Shown here: piece by piece, positions 57,818-64,000 of the stretch
Position numbering within the stretch: position 1 is the first letter of the stretch
How the letters are laid out: each line of letters starts with the position of its first letter
DNA from: JBGTFE01 sp049799955
Lineage (GTDB): Bacteria; Acidobacteriota; Blastocatellia; Pyrinomonadales; Pyrinomonadaceae
Reading direction: 5' to 3'
DNA: 64,000 nt
NCBI GenBank assembly: GCA_049799955.1
Contig: JBARIW010000135.1
Span: forward strand, 1 to 64,000
Program-made: the position numbers and the translations under genes
The notes under the pieces: model-generated
Seen by the model: only the letters and a program-made list of their open reading frames with translations
The model's database searches: none
What the model was told of the DNA's origin: nothing

Positions 57818-58956
57818 ATGTCAACCAGAAAAACAGGACAAGTTATTAAACGAAGCGAAGGAGTTTTTACAATCCGCATTTTTTTAGGTCGAGATGCAGG
57901 CGGCAAGCGACAATATGATAATGAAAGGTTTCTCGGCACGTTATCGAAGGCAAAAGAACGTTTGACTGAAAAACTATCTGAAAAAAATAAAGGCGTTTTG
58001 GTTAAAGCGTCAAATATGACTTTAGGTGAATTTTTGGACAAATGGTTTTCCGAAAGCATCAAGCATAAAACCCGCGAGCAAACGGCAAAGAATTATGCTT
58101 GGCTGATGGGAAAATATGTTCGCCCGACGCTCGGCGCAAAACGGCTTTCCAACATTTCAACGCTAGATGTTCAAAAACTTTGGAATCAAATGATGGAAAA
58201 AGGCTTAACACCGCGAACCGTTCGCTATACAAATACGATTCTAAAATACGCATTCAGGCAAGCAATCCAATGGAGTTTCTTATCAAAAAATCCTTGTGAG
58301 TTTTGTGTTTTACCGCGCGACATCAAAAAAGAAAGATTGTGTCTTTCACCTGAACAAACAATAAAATTTTTGAAAACGGCGAAAGACAGCAAACATTTTT
58401 GTTTGTTTCTTCTGGCAATCGAAACAGGCTTGCGACCGTCCGAATTTTTGGGCTTGAAGTGGCAAGACATTAATTTCGAGAAAGCTGTTTTAAGCGTTCA
58501 AAGGACGTTGCTTGAATTGCCTAAGGGTAAGTTTCGCTTGATGAGCCAAAGACGCTTAAAAGTCGCCGTAGCGTTCCTATTTCAAAAACTTTGATTGCCG
58601 AATTGAAACAACATCGGCGTAAGCAGTTAGAACAAAAAATGAAGCTCGGCAGCGATTATCAAACATTTGATTTGGTCTTTGCTTATGAAACCGGGTTTCC
58701 CTTCACCAAACAACATATTCGTTTGCTGCATTTTCAACCCTTGTTAGCAAAAGCAGGATTGCCGAAAATTCGGCTTCACGATTTACGGCATCTTTGCGCC
58801 AGTTTGTTGTTGGCTGATGGAGTTTCACCAAAGGTAATTCAGGAAAGGTTAGGGCATAGCTCAATCTCTATCACGCTTGATATTTATTCGCACATCTTGC
58901 CTTCTATGCAAAGCGATGCGACAAGCAAACTAGAAAAGATGCTCAAAACAGGCTAA
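57818..58956 (+). pseudogene. Tyrosine integrase with one frameshift
   Basis: Reading 57818-58594 gives the AP2-like arm domain, SAM-like core-binding domain (TLGEFLDKWFSESIKHKTRE) and catalytic start (ETGLRPSEFLGLKWQDI, Arg). It then leaves frame after LMSQRRLK. The other frame (58591-58956) resumes at IAELKQHRRKQLE and holds HDLRHLCASLLL (HxxR), GHSSISITLDIYSHI (His and the Tyr nucleophile). One missing base at about 58545 (GAGCCAAAG, likely GAGCCCAAAG) explains it: restoring it gives SPKTLKSRRSVPISKTLIAE. All catalytic residues survive. A sequencing error or programmed shift cannot be excluded. The gene ends 143 bp before attR. Confidence 0.88.
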
Positions 58957-58975
58957 AATTAACCTTTTTTGAAAG

Positions 58976-58998
58976 TTGGCACACATTTGGCACACAAA
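58976..58998. repeat. TTGGCACAC repeats next to the integrase
   Basis: Two copies of TTGGCACAC (58976 and 58987) with the same 2-bp spacer as at 46040. The whole 23-bp string is identical to 46040-46062. It sits 20 bp after the integrase stop, as expected for integrase-binding arm sites. Confidence 0.75.
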
Positions 58999-59001
58999 AC
59001 A

Positions 59002-59040
59002 AATAAGGCAAGCCGTTTTGACTTGCCTTATTCATTTGGT
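59002..59040 (+). terminator. Terminator after integrase gene
   Basis: AATAAGGCAAG and CTTGCCTTATT form an 11-bp stem around CCGTTTTGA, with a short T-rich tail. It would shield gltX from integrase transcription. Confidence 0.75.
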
Positions 59041-59099
59041 AAATTGTTGAAAATACATTAGATATAAAAATTAAGAATATATTTCTTTATAGAGTAATT

Positions 59100-59114
59100 T
59101 TATGACAGTAAGAG
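59100..59114. other. Right attachment site core (attR) at gltX start
   Basis: The 15 bases TTATGACAGTAAGAG that contain the gltX start codon equal the left copy at 45913-45927. The insertion thus leaves the coding sequence intact but replaces the native upstream region. Confidence 0.75.
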
Positions 59115-60595
59115 TTAGATTTGCCCCGAGCCCGACCGGTTATCTGCACATCGGCGCGACGCGAAGCGGGCTTTACAATTATCTTTACGCGAAAAAAATG
59201 GGCGGAAAATTTCTTCTGCGCATTGAAGACACAGACCTTGCGCGCTCGACCGACGAATCGACGCGCTCGATTCTCGAAGGCTTGGAATGGCTCGGTTTGG
59301 ATTATGACGAGGAAATCGTTTTCCAGTCGGACAATGCCGGAAAGCATCGAGCGGCGGCGCTGAAGCTTTTGGAAGAAGGCAAAGCGTATCGGGATTTTAC
59401 GCCGAAAGCCGAGCCGAACGATAAAAATATAAAACAGACGATTGCCGACCGGGCGCGGCAGAATCAGGGCGAAAAGAATATGCGCGACAATCCGTTTCGC
59501 GATTTGTCGAAAGAAGAATCGGACGCGCGCGCCGCTTCGGGCGAAGCGTTTGCGATTCGTCTGAAAGTTCCCGAAACTGGAAAAACGAGCTTTGAAGACG
59601 CGGTTTACGGACTTCAGGAACGCGATTATAAAGAAATCGAAGACCTCGTTTTGCTTCGTTCCGACGGTCATCCGCTTTATAATCTCGCGGTTGTCTGCGA
59701 CGACATCGAGATGCGTATTACGAATGTCATACGCGGGCAGGACCATCTGACGAACACGCACAAACAGATTTTGCTTTACGAAGCAATGGGCGCGGAAAAA
59801 CCGCAGTTCGCGCATCTGCCGCTGATTTTAGCGCCGGGCGGAAAAAAATTGTCGAAACGTATTCACGGCGAAATCGTTTCGCTGACGACTTATCGCGACG
59901 CGGGATTTATCGCCGCCGCGTTTCGCAATTTTATCGCGCTTTTGGGCTGGTCGGCGGGCGAAGAAAAAGAAATTTACACGCTCGAAGAACTCGTTGAAAA
60001 ATTTTCGCTCGAAGGCGTTCACCGCAACCCGGCGATTTTCAATTATCAGGAAAACAATCCGCGCCACTGGACGGACGACAAAGCGCTCTGGATGAACGCC
60101 GAGTATATTCGCACGATGCCGCCCGACGAATTGATTCCGCTCGTCAAAACGGAACTAAAATCCGCCAAACTCTGGCGCGACGAATACGAGGACGACGATA
60201 AAGATTGGTTTGAAAAGACGATTGATTTGATTCGTCAGCGCTTTTTCACGCTCAAGGATTTTTCCAATCAGGGACGCGCGTATTTTTCGGAAGATTTCGA
60301 TTTCGATACGGCGGCAATCGAGAAAAATCTGAAAAAATTTCCCGATTTAGAAAAGTGGCTTCCCGAACTTGCGGAAAGATTCGAGCCGATGACGGATTTC
60401 TCGCACGACAGAATCGAAGAAGTCGTCAAAGCTTTCACGGAAGAAAAAGACACAAAGCTCGGCGTGATTATGAACGGCGCGCGCGCGCTTTTGACGGGCG
60501 TTGCCGTCGGTCCTTCGATGCTCGCGGTGTTTGAAACGCTCGGAAAAGAGAAATCGATTTTAAGACTCAAAAGCCAAATCGCGTGGAATCAATAA
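59102..60595 (+). CDS. gltX: Glutamyl-tRNA synthetase
   Basis: A 497-aa class I aminoacyl-tRNA synthetase that charges tRNA-Glu. Signatures: the N-terminal VRFAPSPTGYLHIGATRSGL (HIGH-type HIGA), LLRIEDTDLARSTDESTR, the DDIEMRITNVIRGQDHLTNT block, and the KMSKS loop KKLSKRIHGEIVSL. The C-terminal helical anticodon-binding part ends near LRLKSQIAWNQ. Full length. The first codons double as the attachment site of the integrative element, so the ATG sits at the element junction and the promoter must now come from element DNA. The inverted repeat at 60601 follows 6 bp after the stop. Confidence 0.96.
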   Translation: MTVRVRFAPSPTGYLHIGATRSGLYNYLYAKKMGGKFLLRIEDTDLARSTDESTRSILEGLEWLGLDYDEEIVFQSDNAGKHRAAALKLLEEGKAYRDFTPKAEPNDKNIKQTIADRARQNQGEKNMRDNPFRDLSKEESDARAASGEAFAIRLKVPETGKTSFEDAVYGLQERDYKEIEDLVLLRSDGHPLYNLAVVCDDIEMRITNVIRGQDHLTNTHKQILLYEAMGAEKPQFAHLPLILAPGGKKLSKRIHGEIVSLTTYRDAGFIAAAFRNFIALLGWSAGEEKEIYTLEELVEKFSLEGVHRNPAIFNYQENNPRHWTDDKALWMNAEYIRTMPPDELIPLVKTELKSAKLWRDEYEDDDKDWFEKTIDLIRQRFFTLKDFSNQGRAYFSEDFDFDTAAIEKNLKKFPDLEKWLPELAERFEPMTDFSHDRIEEVVKAFTEEKDTKLGVIMNGARALLTGVAVGPSMLAVFETLGKEKSILRLKSQIAWNQ

Positions 60596-60600
60596 GGAAT

Positions 60601-60678
60601 TTACCACAGAGACACAGAGGCACAGAGATTTATAAATCATTTTTCTTTTTTCTCTGTGTCTCTGTGTCTCTGTGGTAA
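60601..60678. repeat. Inverted repeat of CCACAGAGACACAGAGG words
   Basis: The left arm (60601-60629) ACCACAGAGACACAGAGGCA and the right arm (about 60651-60678) TCTCTGTGTCTCTGTGTCTC are reverse complements built of ACACAGAG words. Same set as the repeats at 9392 and 23076. It separates gltX from the GNAT gene and could terminate gltX. Confidence 0.92.
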
Positions 60679-60687
60679 GAAAATTTT

Positions 60688-61164
60688 ATGAACTACAATA
60701 TCGAAAAAGCAAAGGAAGAAAATATCCCGCAGATTATCGCCCTGATGCGCGAATTTGCTGATTATGAAAATCTTCTGGATTATGTCGAGGTAACGGAAGA
60801 ACGCTTAAAAATTGCGCTTTTCGGCGAAACGAAAGTTGCCGACGCGGTTTTAGCGTTTGAAGATGAAACGCCAATCGGTTATGCCGTTTTTTATCCGAAT
60901 TTTGCGACATTTCGCGGGCAGCGCGGGCTTTATCTCGAAGATATTTTTATTAAAAAAGAGTTTCGCGGGCGAGGCGTCGGCGAAATGATTTTGAAATATC
61001 TGGCGAAAGCGGCGAAGGAGCGCGGGTTTGAGCGAATCGATTTTCAGGTTCTCGAATGGAACACGCCCGCGATTAAATTTTATGAAAAGCTCGGCGGGCA
61101 GCGCGACGACGAAGAGCGTCATTTCAAATTTACGGATGAAGCGTTTCAAAATCTGGCTTCTTAA
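60688..61164 (+). CDS. GNAT acetyltransferase (diamine acetyltransferase-like)
   Basis: A 158-aa GCN5-type N-acetyltransferase. The acetyl-CoA loop is KKEFRGRGVGEMILKYLAKA (RxxGxG/A), following LYLEDIFIKKEF. The C-terminal FQVLEWNTPAIKFYEKLGGQ is typical. The N-terminal region (IPQIIALMREFADYENLLDY, VEVTEERLKIALFG) matches spermidine/spermine acetyltransferase-like members. Substrate unproven. Starts 10 bp after the inverted repeat. Confidence 0.88.
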   Translation: MNYNIEKAKEENIPQIIALMREFADYENLLDYVEVTEERLKIALFGETKVADAVLAFEDETPIGYAVFYPNFATFRGQRGLYLEDIFIKKEFRGRGVGEMILKYLAKAAKERGFERIDFQVLEWNTPAIKFYEKLGGQRDDEERHFKFTDEAFQNLAS

Positions 61165-61268
61165 AAATCTCTGAATTAAATTTTTGTCACAAACCCGGCG
61201 CGCGCGGTGTTTTGAATGTAGAAAGAGCCATAAGAGCCAAAAACTTTTTTATTCAGGAGATTTTATTT

Positions 61269-62228
61269 ATGAACAAAGCATTTGGAAATGCTGTCAGGCA
61301 GTTATCGTTTTTTATCATTCTGGCATTTTTACTGACCGCCGCCGTTTCCGCGCAGGAAATTATCACCGGAACATGGAAAGCCGATTCAAAGCCGGAATGG
61401 GACAAGAAAGACAAATCGGACGATTGGAGCAAGTCCGAAAAATCTGACAAGGGCGACAAGATTTATCTTTCGTTCGAGCGACGCAACGAGAAAGGCTACA
61501 GAAACCAGAACGGCTCGAACTATAATTACTCGGATTTGCAGGGATTGAGCCGCCAGCAGGCGTCCGCGTCGGGCGCGGTCAAATTCAGCGTTGTGCGCGA
61601 AGCCGGAACGATTGAATGCGAAGGCACGTTTACGGACGGAAAAGGCTACGGCACGTTTCGTTTTACGCCGAATATGCAGTTCGTTTCGGGAATGAAAGCC
61701 CGCGGGTTCGATTTTGAAAAGAATAATTCTAAGGGAGAAGGCGATATTAACGAACGTCTTTTCGCCGCCGCGACGATTAATGTAACGACCGCTTTAGCCG
61801 ACGATTTGCTTTCGGCTGATTTCGGCAAGCTCGACGTTGACGACCTTTTCAAGGCGGCAATTTTCAAAGTCGATTCGCGATTTATGCGCGAAATGAAGGC
61901 GAGCGGTTTTCCGAATCTGACGTTTGAAGATTTGGTTAAAGCGCGCATCTTCAAAATCGACGCCGATTTTGTCCGTCAGGTTACGGAAATGGGTTTTGAC
62001 AAAGAACCGTTTGAATCGCTCGTCAAAATGCGTATCTTCAAAGTTACGCCCGATTTTATCAGCGAAGCGCGCGCCGAAGGCTTGACCAATCTCGATGTCG
62101 AAGACCTCGTCAAGATGCGAATCTTCAAGATTGACAGCGCGTTTATCCGCCAGGCAAAAGCCGACGGCGTGCCGCTCAAAGTCGAAGCGCTCGTCCAGCG
62201 TCGCATCGGCGTCTGGAACAAGGATTAA
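61269..62228 (+). CDS. Exported protein with four 29-aa repeats
   Basis: A 319-aa protein starting at the ATG at 61269, with AGGAG about 10 bp upstream. The signal peptide (LSFFIILAFLLTAAVSAQ) precedes a beta-rich middle (ITGTWKADSKPEW..., FRFTPNMQFVSGM). The C-terminal third consists of about four 29-residue repeats: LTFEDLVKARIFKIDADFVR, EPFESLVKMRIFKVTPDFIS, LDVEDLVKMRIFKIDSAFIR, each ending with a Gly turn. Similar repeats occur in acidobacterial M56/BlaR-type proteins, but this protein lacks the peptidase. Function unknown; a terminator follows. Confidence 0.75.
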   Translation: MNKAFGNAVRQLSFFIILAFLLTAAVSAQEIITGTWKADSKPEWDKKDKSDDWSKSEKSDKGDKIYLSFERRNEKGYRNQNGSNYNYSDLQGLSRQQASASGAVKFSVVREAGTIECEGTFTDGKGYGTFRFTPNMQFVSGMKARGFDFEKNNSKGEGDINERLFAAATINVTTALADDLLSADFGKLDVDDLFKAAIFKVDSRFMREMKASGFPNLTFEDLVKARIFKIDADFVRQVTEMGFDKEPFESLVKMRIFKVTPDFISEARAEGLTNLDVEDLVKMRIFKIDSAFIRQAKADGVPLKVEALVQRRIGVWNKD

Positions 62229-62315
62229 CATCAAATTATAAATTCCGACGTTCCCGTTTACGATTGTTAGGGATGTCAGTTTATAACAGGAAAACGCAGA
62301 ATTTATAATTTACCT

Positions 62316-62349
62316 AAAGGAGAAAGATTCGTCTTTCTCCTTTATTTTT
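62316..62349 (+). terminator. Terminator after the 29-aa-repeat gene
   Basis: AAAGGAGAAAGA and TCTTTCTCCTTT pair around TTCG, followed by ATTTTTG. Confidence 0.88.
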
Positions 62350-62483
62350 GCGCCTTTAACGAAAAATTATCTTATGGACGCCGACCGTACGCGCGTGATA
62401 AAATATAGATAATTGAAAATCTTCCGGGCTTCAGGTTTCTCAACTCACCTGCCTGAAACAAAACCATAAATTCGGTGATTAAT

Positions 62484-64000
62484 ATGAAGAAGCATTTATT
62501 CTTTTCGACGTTTTTGGCGCTTGTTTTTCTTTGTTCGATTAATGTTTCAGCCGCGACTTACGAGGTCGGACCGAGCCAGAGTTTGCAGACAATCGCGCAG
62601 GTTCCGTGGGCGACGCTTCAGCCGGGCGATACGGTTTTGATTTACTGGCGTGCGACCGCGTATAAGGAAAAATGGGTGATTTGCCGGCAAGGGACGGCGA
62701 GCGCGCCGATTACCGTGCGCGGCGTTCCGAACGCGAGCGGCGATTTGCCGGTGATTGACGGCGCGGGCGCGACGACGCCTTCAAATCTGAATTTTCCGGG
62801 CGACGCCCGAAGCGTTATCAAAATCGGCAGCGCGAACATTCCCGCCGACACTTTGCCGAAATATATCACCATCGAAAATCTCGAAATCCGCAGCGCGCAT
62901 CCCGATTACGGTTTTACCGACGAGACGGGCGCGAGCGGCGTTTATTCGAGCGCGGCTTCTTCGATTTACGTCGAAAAAGGCGAAAATATAGTTGTGCGAA
63001 ACTGCAAGATTCACGACAGCGCGAACGGATTTTTTGTTGCATCATCAGATGAATTAGCTTCGCGCAATATTCTCGTCGAAGGCAATTATATTTACGGCAA
63101 CGGCATTGTCGGCAGCGCGTTTCAGCACAATAATTACACGGCGGCAATCGGCATCACGTTTCAATACAATCGCTTCGGAGCGCTTCGCGCCGGGGCAAAC
63201 GGCAACGCGCTGAAAGACCGTTCGGCGGGAACAGTCATACGCTATAACTGGATTGAACACGGAAACCGGCAGCTTGACCTTGTCGAAGGCGAGGACAGCA
63301 TTTTGATTCGCAAAGCGCCCGAATATCGCCAAACTTTTGTTTACGGAAATGTTTTAATCGAGCCGGACGGCGCGGGAAATTCGCAAATCACGCATTACGG
63401 CGGCGACGGCGGCGACGCGACGACTTATCGCAAAGGCACGCTTTATTTTTACAACAACACAGTCGTTTCAACCCGAACCGGAAACACGACGCTTTTCCGG
63501 CTTTCGACGGGCGATGAAACGTGCGACGCGCGGAACAATATTTTTCACGTAACGGCAAACGGCGCGAATCTGGCTTTGCTCGACGATACGGGCGTTCTTT
63601 CGATTTCGCACAATTTGTCTAAGCCGGACTGGAGAATCTCGCACGGCGCGGCGACCGGAACTCTCAATAATGACGGCACTTCCGTTTACTGGACAACGCC
63701 CGAATTCGTAAATCTGGCGGCGCAGGATTTTCGTCTCGTTTCGACTGCCGCCGCAGTCAACGCCGGAACTTCTTTAAATTCAAACGCGCTGCCCGGTAAC
63801 AACGTCATTCGTCAATACGTCAAACATCAGCAGGGCGAAGCGCGACCCGTAAACGGAATTTTAGACATCGGCGCGTATGAATTCGGCAACGCGCCTTTGC
63901 AGATTACGACGGCGAGCCTGCCGAACGGTCAGCGCGCCAGATTTTATAATCAAACATTGCAGGCTTCGGGCGGCTCAAACGCATTCGTCTGGACAGTTTC
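62484..64000 (+). CDS. Secreted right-handed beta-helix protein (3' end beyond window)
   Basis: An open frame begins at the ATG at 62484 and has no stop before the window edge, at least 505 codons. The signal peptide (KKHLFFSTFLALVFLCSINV, SAATYEVGP) leads into SLQTIAQVPWATLQPGDTVL, the opening of pectate-lyase/parallel beta-helix proteins. Repeated turns such as NIVVRNCKIHDSANGFFVAS, NILVEGNYIYGNGIV and TLYFYNNTVVST support the fold. After about residue 470 a putative Ig-like domain starts (LQITTASLPNGQRARFYNQT). It probably binds or degrades polysaccharide. Substrate not readable. Confidence 0.82.
   Translation, partial: MKKHLFFSTFLALVFLCSINVSAATYEVGPSQSLQTIAQVPWATLQPGDTVLIYWRATAYKEKWVICRQGTASAPITVRGVPNASGDLPVIDGAGATTPSNLNFPGDARSVIKIGSANIPADTLPKYITIENLEIRSAHPDYGFTDETGASGVYSSAASSIYVEKGENIVVRNCKIHDSANGFFVASSDELASRNILVEGNYIYGNGIVGSAFQHNNYTAAIGITFQYNRFGALRAGANGNALKDRSAGTVIRYNWIEHGNRQLDLVEGEDSILIRKAPEYRQTFVYGNVLIEPDGAGNSQITHYGGDGGDATTYRKGTLYFYNNTVVSTRTGNTTLFRLSTGDETCDARNNIFHVTANGANLALLDDTGVLSISHNLSKPDWRISHGAATGTLNNDGTSVYWTTPEFVNLAAQDFRLVSTAAAVNAGTSLNSNALPGNNVIRQYVKHQQGEARPVNGILDIGAYEFGNAPLQITTASLPNGQRARFYNQTLQASGGSNAFVWTV

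Larger units (their letters stand above)
45913..59114. mobile_element. Integrative element with R-M cargo at the 5' end of gltX
   Basis: Bounded by the direct repeat TTATGACAGTAAGAG (45913-45927 and 59100-59114), which is the start of gltX. Contents in order: HTH repressor-like gene, a small secreted protein, TPR/S24-like protein, 489-aa unknown, type IIG-like R-M enzyme, coupled helical protein, HTH/excisionase-like protein, gene II/X-type replication protein, two small coupled genes, a second HTH protein, a SWIM-type protein and the integrase. The whole stretch is visibly more AT-rich than both flanks and carries none of the dispersed inverted repeats. Conjugation genes are absent, so it would be mobilisable or self-replicating rather than self-transmissible. 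The integrase frameshift suggests it is now fixed. Confidence 0.85.

Overview
The window looks like a chromosome segment of an Acidobacteriota bacterium, most likely class Blastocatellia (Pyrinomonadales-like). This is inferred from gene content: an Oar-like TonB-dependent receptor with an N-terminal carboxypeptidase-regulatory domain, a second receptor-like barrel, a very long surface protein ending in FG-GAP repeats, several sigma/anti-sigma pairs, multi-domain histidine kinases, and moderate GC with AT-rich intergenic spacers. No rRNA gene is present, so the placement is tentative.

Layout. 0-4.6 kb: glpD, a DUF2585 membrane protein, a GIY-YIG protein, a GrdB/PrdB-like protein, DUF4149 and a rhodanese. 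4.7-11.3 kb: a histidine kinase, an exopolysaccharide cluster (WecG-type and GT4 transferases divergent from a WbaP-type initiating transferase) and prmC. 11.4-13.1 kb: YtxH and DUF948-like envelope proteins and a Spy/CpxP-like protein. 13.2-15.1 kb: an accessory patch with three small XRE regulators, a 52-aa membrane protein and a phased array of 21-bp palindromic units. 15.2-28.5 kb: dxs, a DsbA/VKOR oxidative-folding pair, an ECF sigma/RskA pair, an M16 protease, an ECF sigma/zinc anti-sigma/DUF4190/hydrolase operon, a VanX-type dipeptidase, a secreted unknown and a PilZ protein. 29-45.4 kb: TonB receptor, GT4 transferase, class IV aminotransferase, PDZ-histidine kinase, second receptor-like barrel, tRNA-Ser(GCU), PaiB-like protein and a 1581-aa mosaic surface protein. 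45.9-59.1 kb: an AT-rich integrative element inserted at the 5' end of gltX. 59.1-64 kb: gltX, a GNAT acetyltransferase, a secreted 29-aa-repeat protein and a beta-helix protein running off the window.

The integrative element has a rolling-circle-type replication protein (gene II/X family), a tyrosine integrase broken by one frameshift, small HTH/excisionase-like proteins, and a regulatory module (stand-alone HTH, a small secreted protein and a TPR protein with an S24/LexA-like C-terminus, around a perfect palindrome). Its cargo is a single-chain type IIG-like restriction-modification enzyme, a translationally coupled helical partner and an unrecognised 489-aa protein. It is bounded by a 15-bp direct repeat (TTATGACAGTAAGAG, the first codons of gltX). 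The left flank carries a degenerate 3' end of a second integrase, so the site appears to have been used more than once.

The most striking non-genic signals are two. First, many intergenic spacers hold long inverted repeats whose arms are made of degenerate 6-9 bp words, different from locus to locus. One lies in frame inside the WbaP-type gene, one forms the 5' end of the VKOR gene and one forms the last codons of prmC. Second, 14 palindromic units occur at an essentially constant 21-bp step upstream of dxs, with four more about 1.5 kb away on the other side of the XRE genes.
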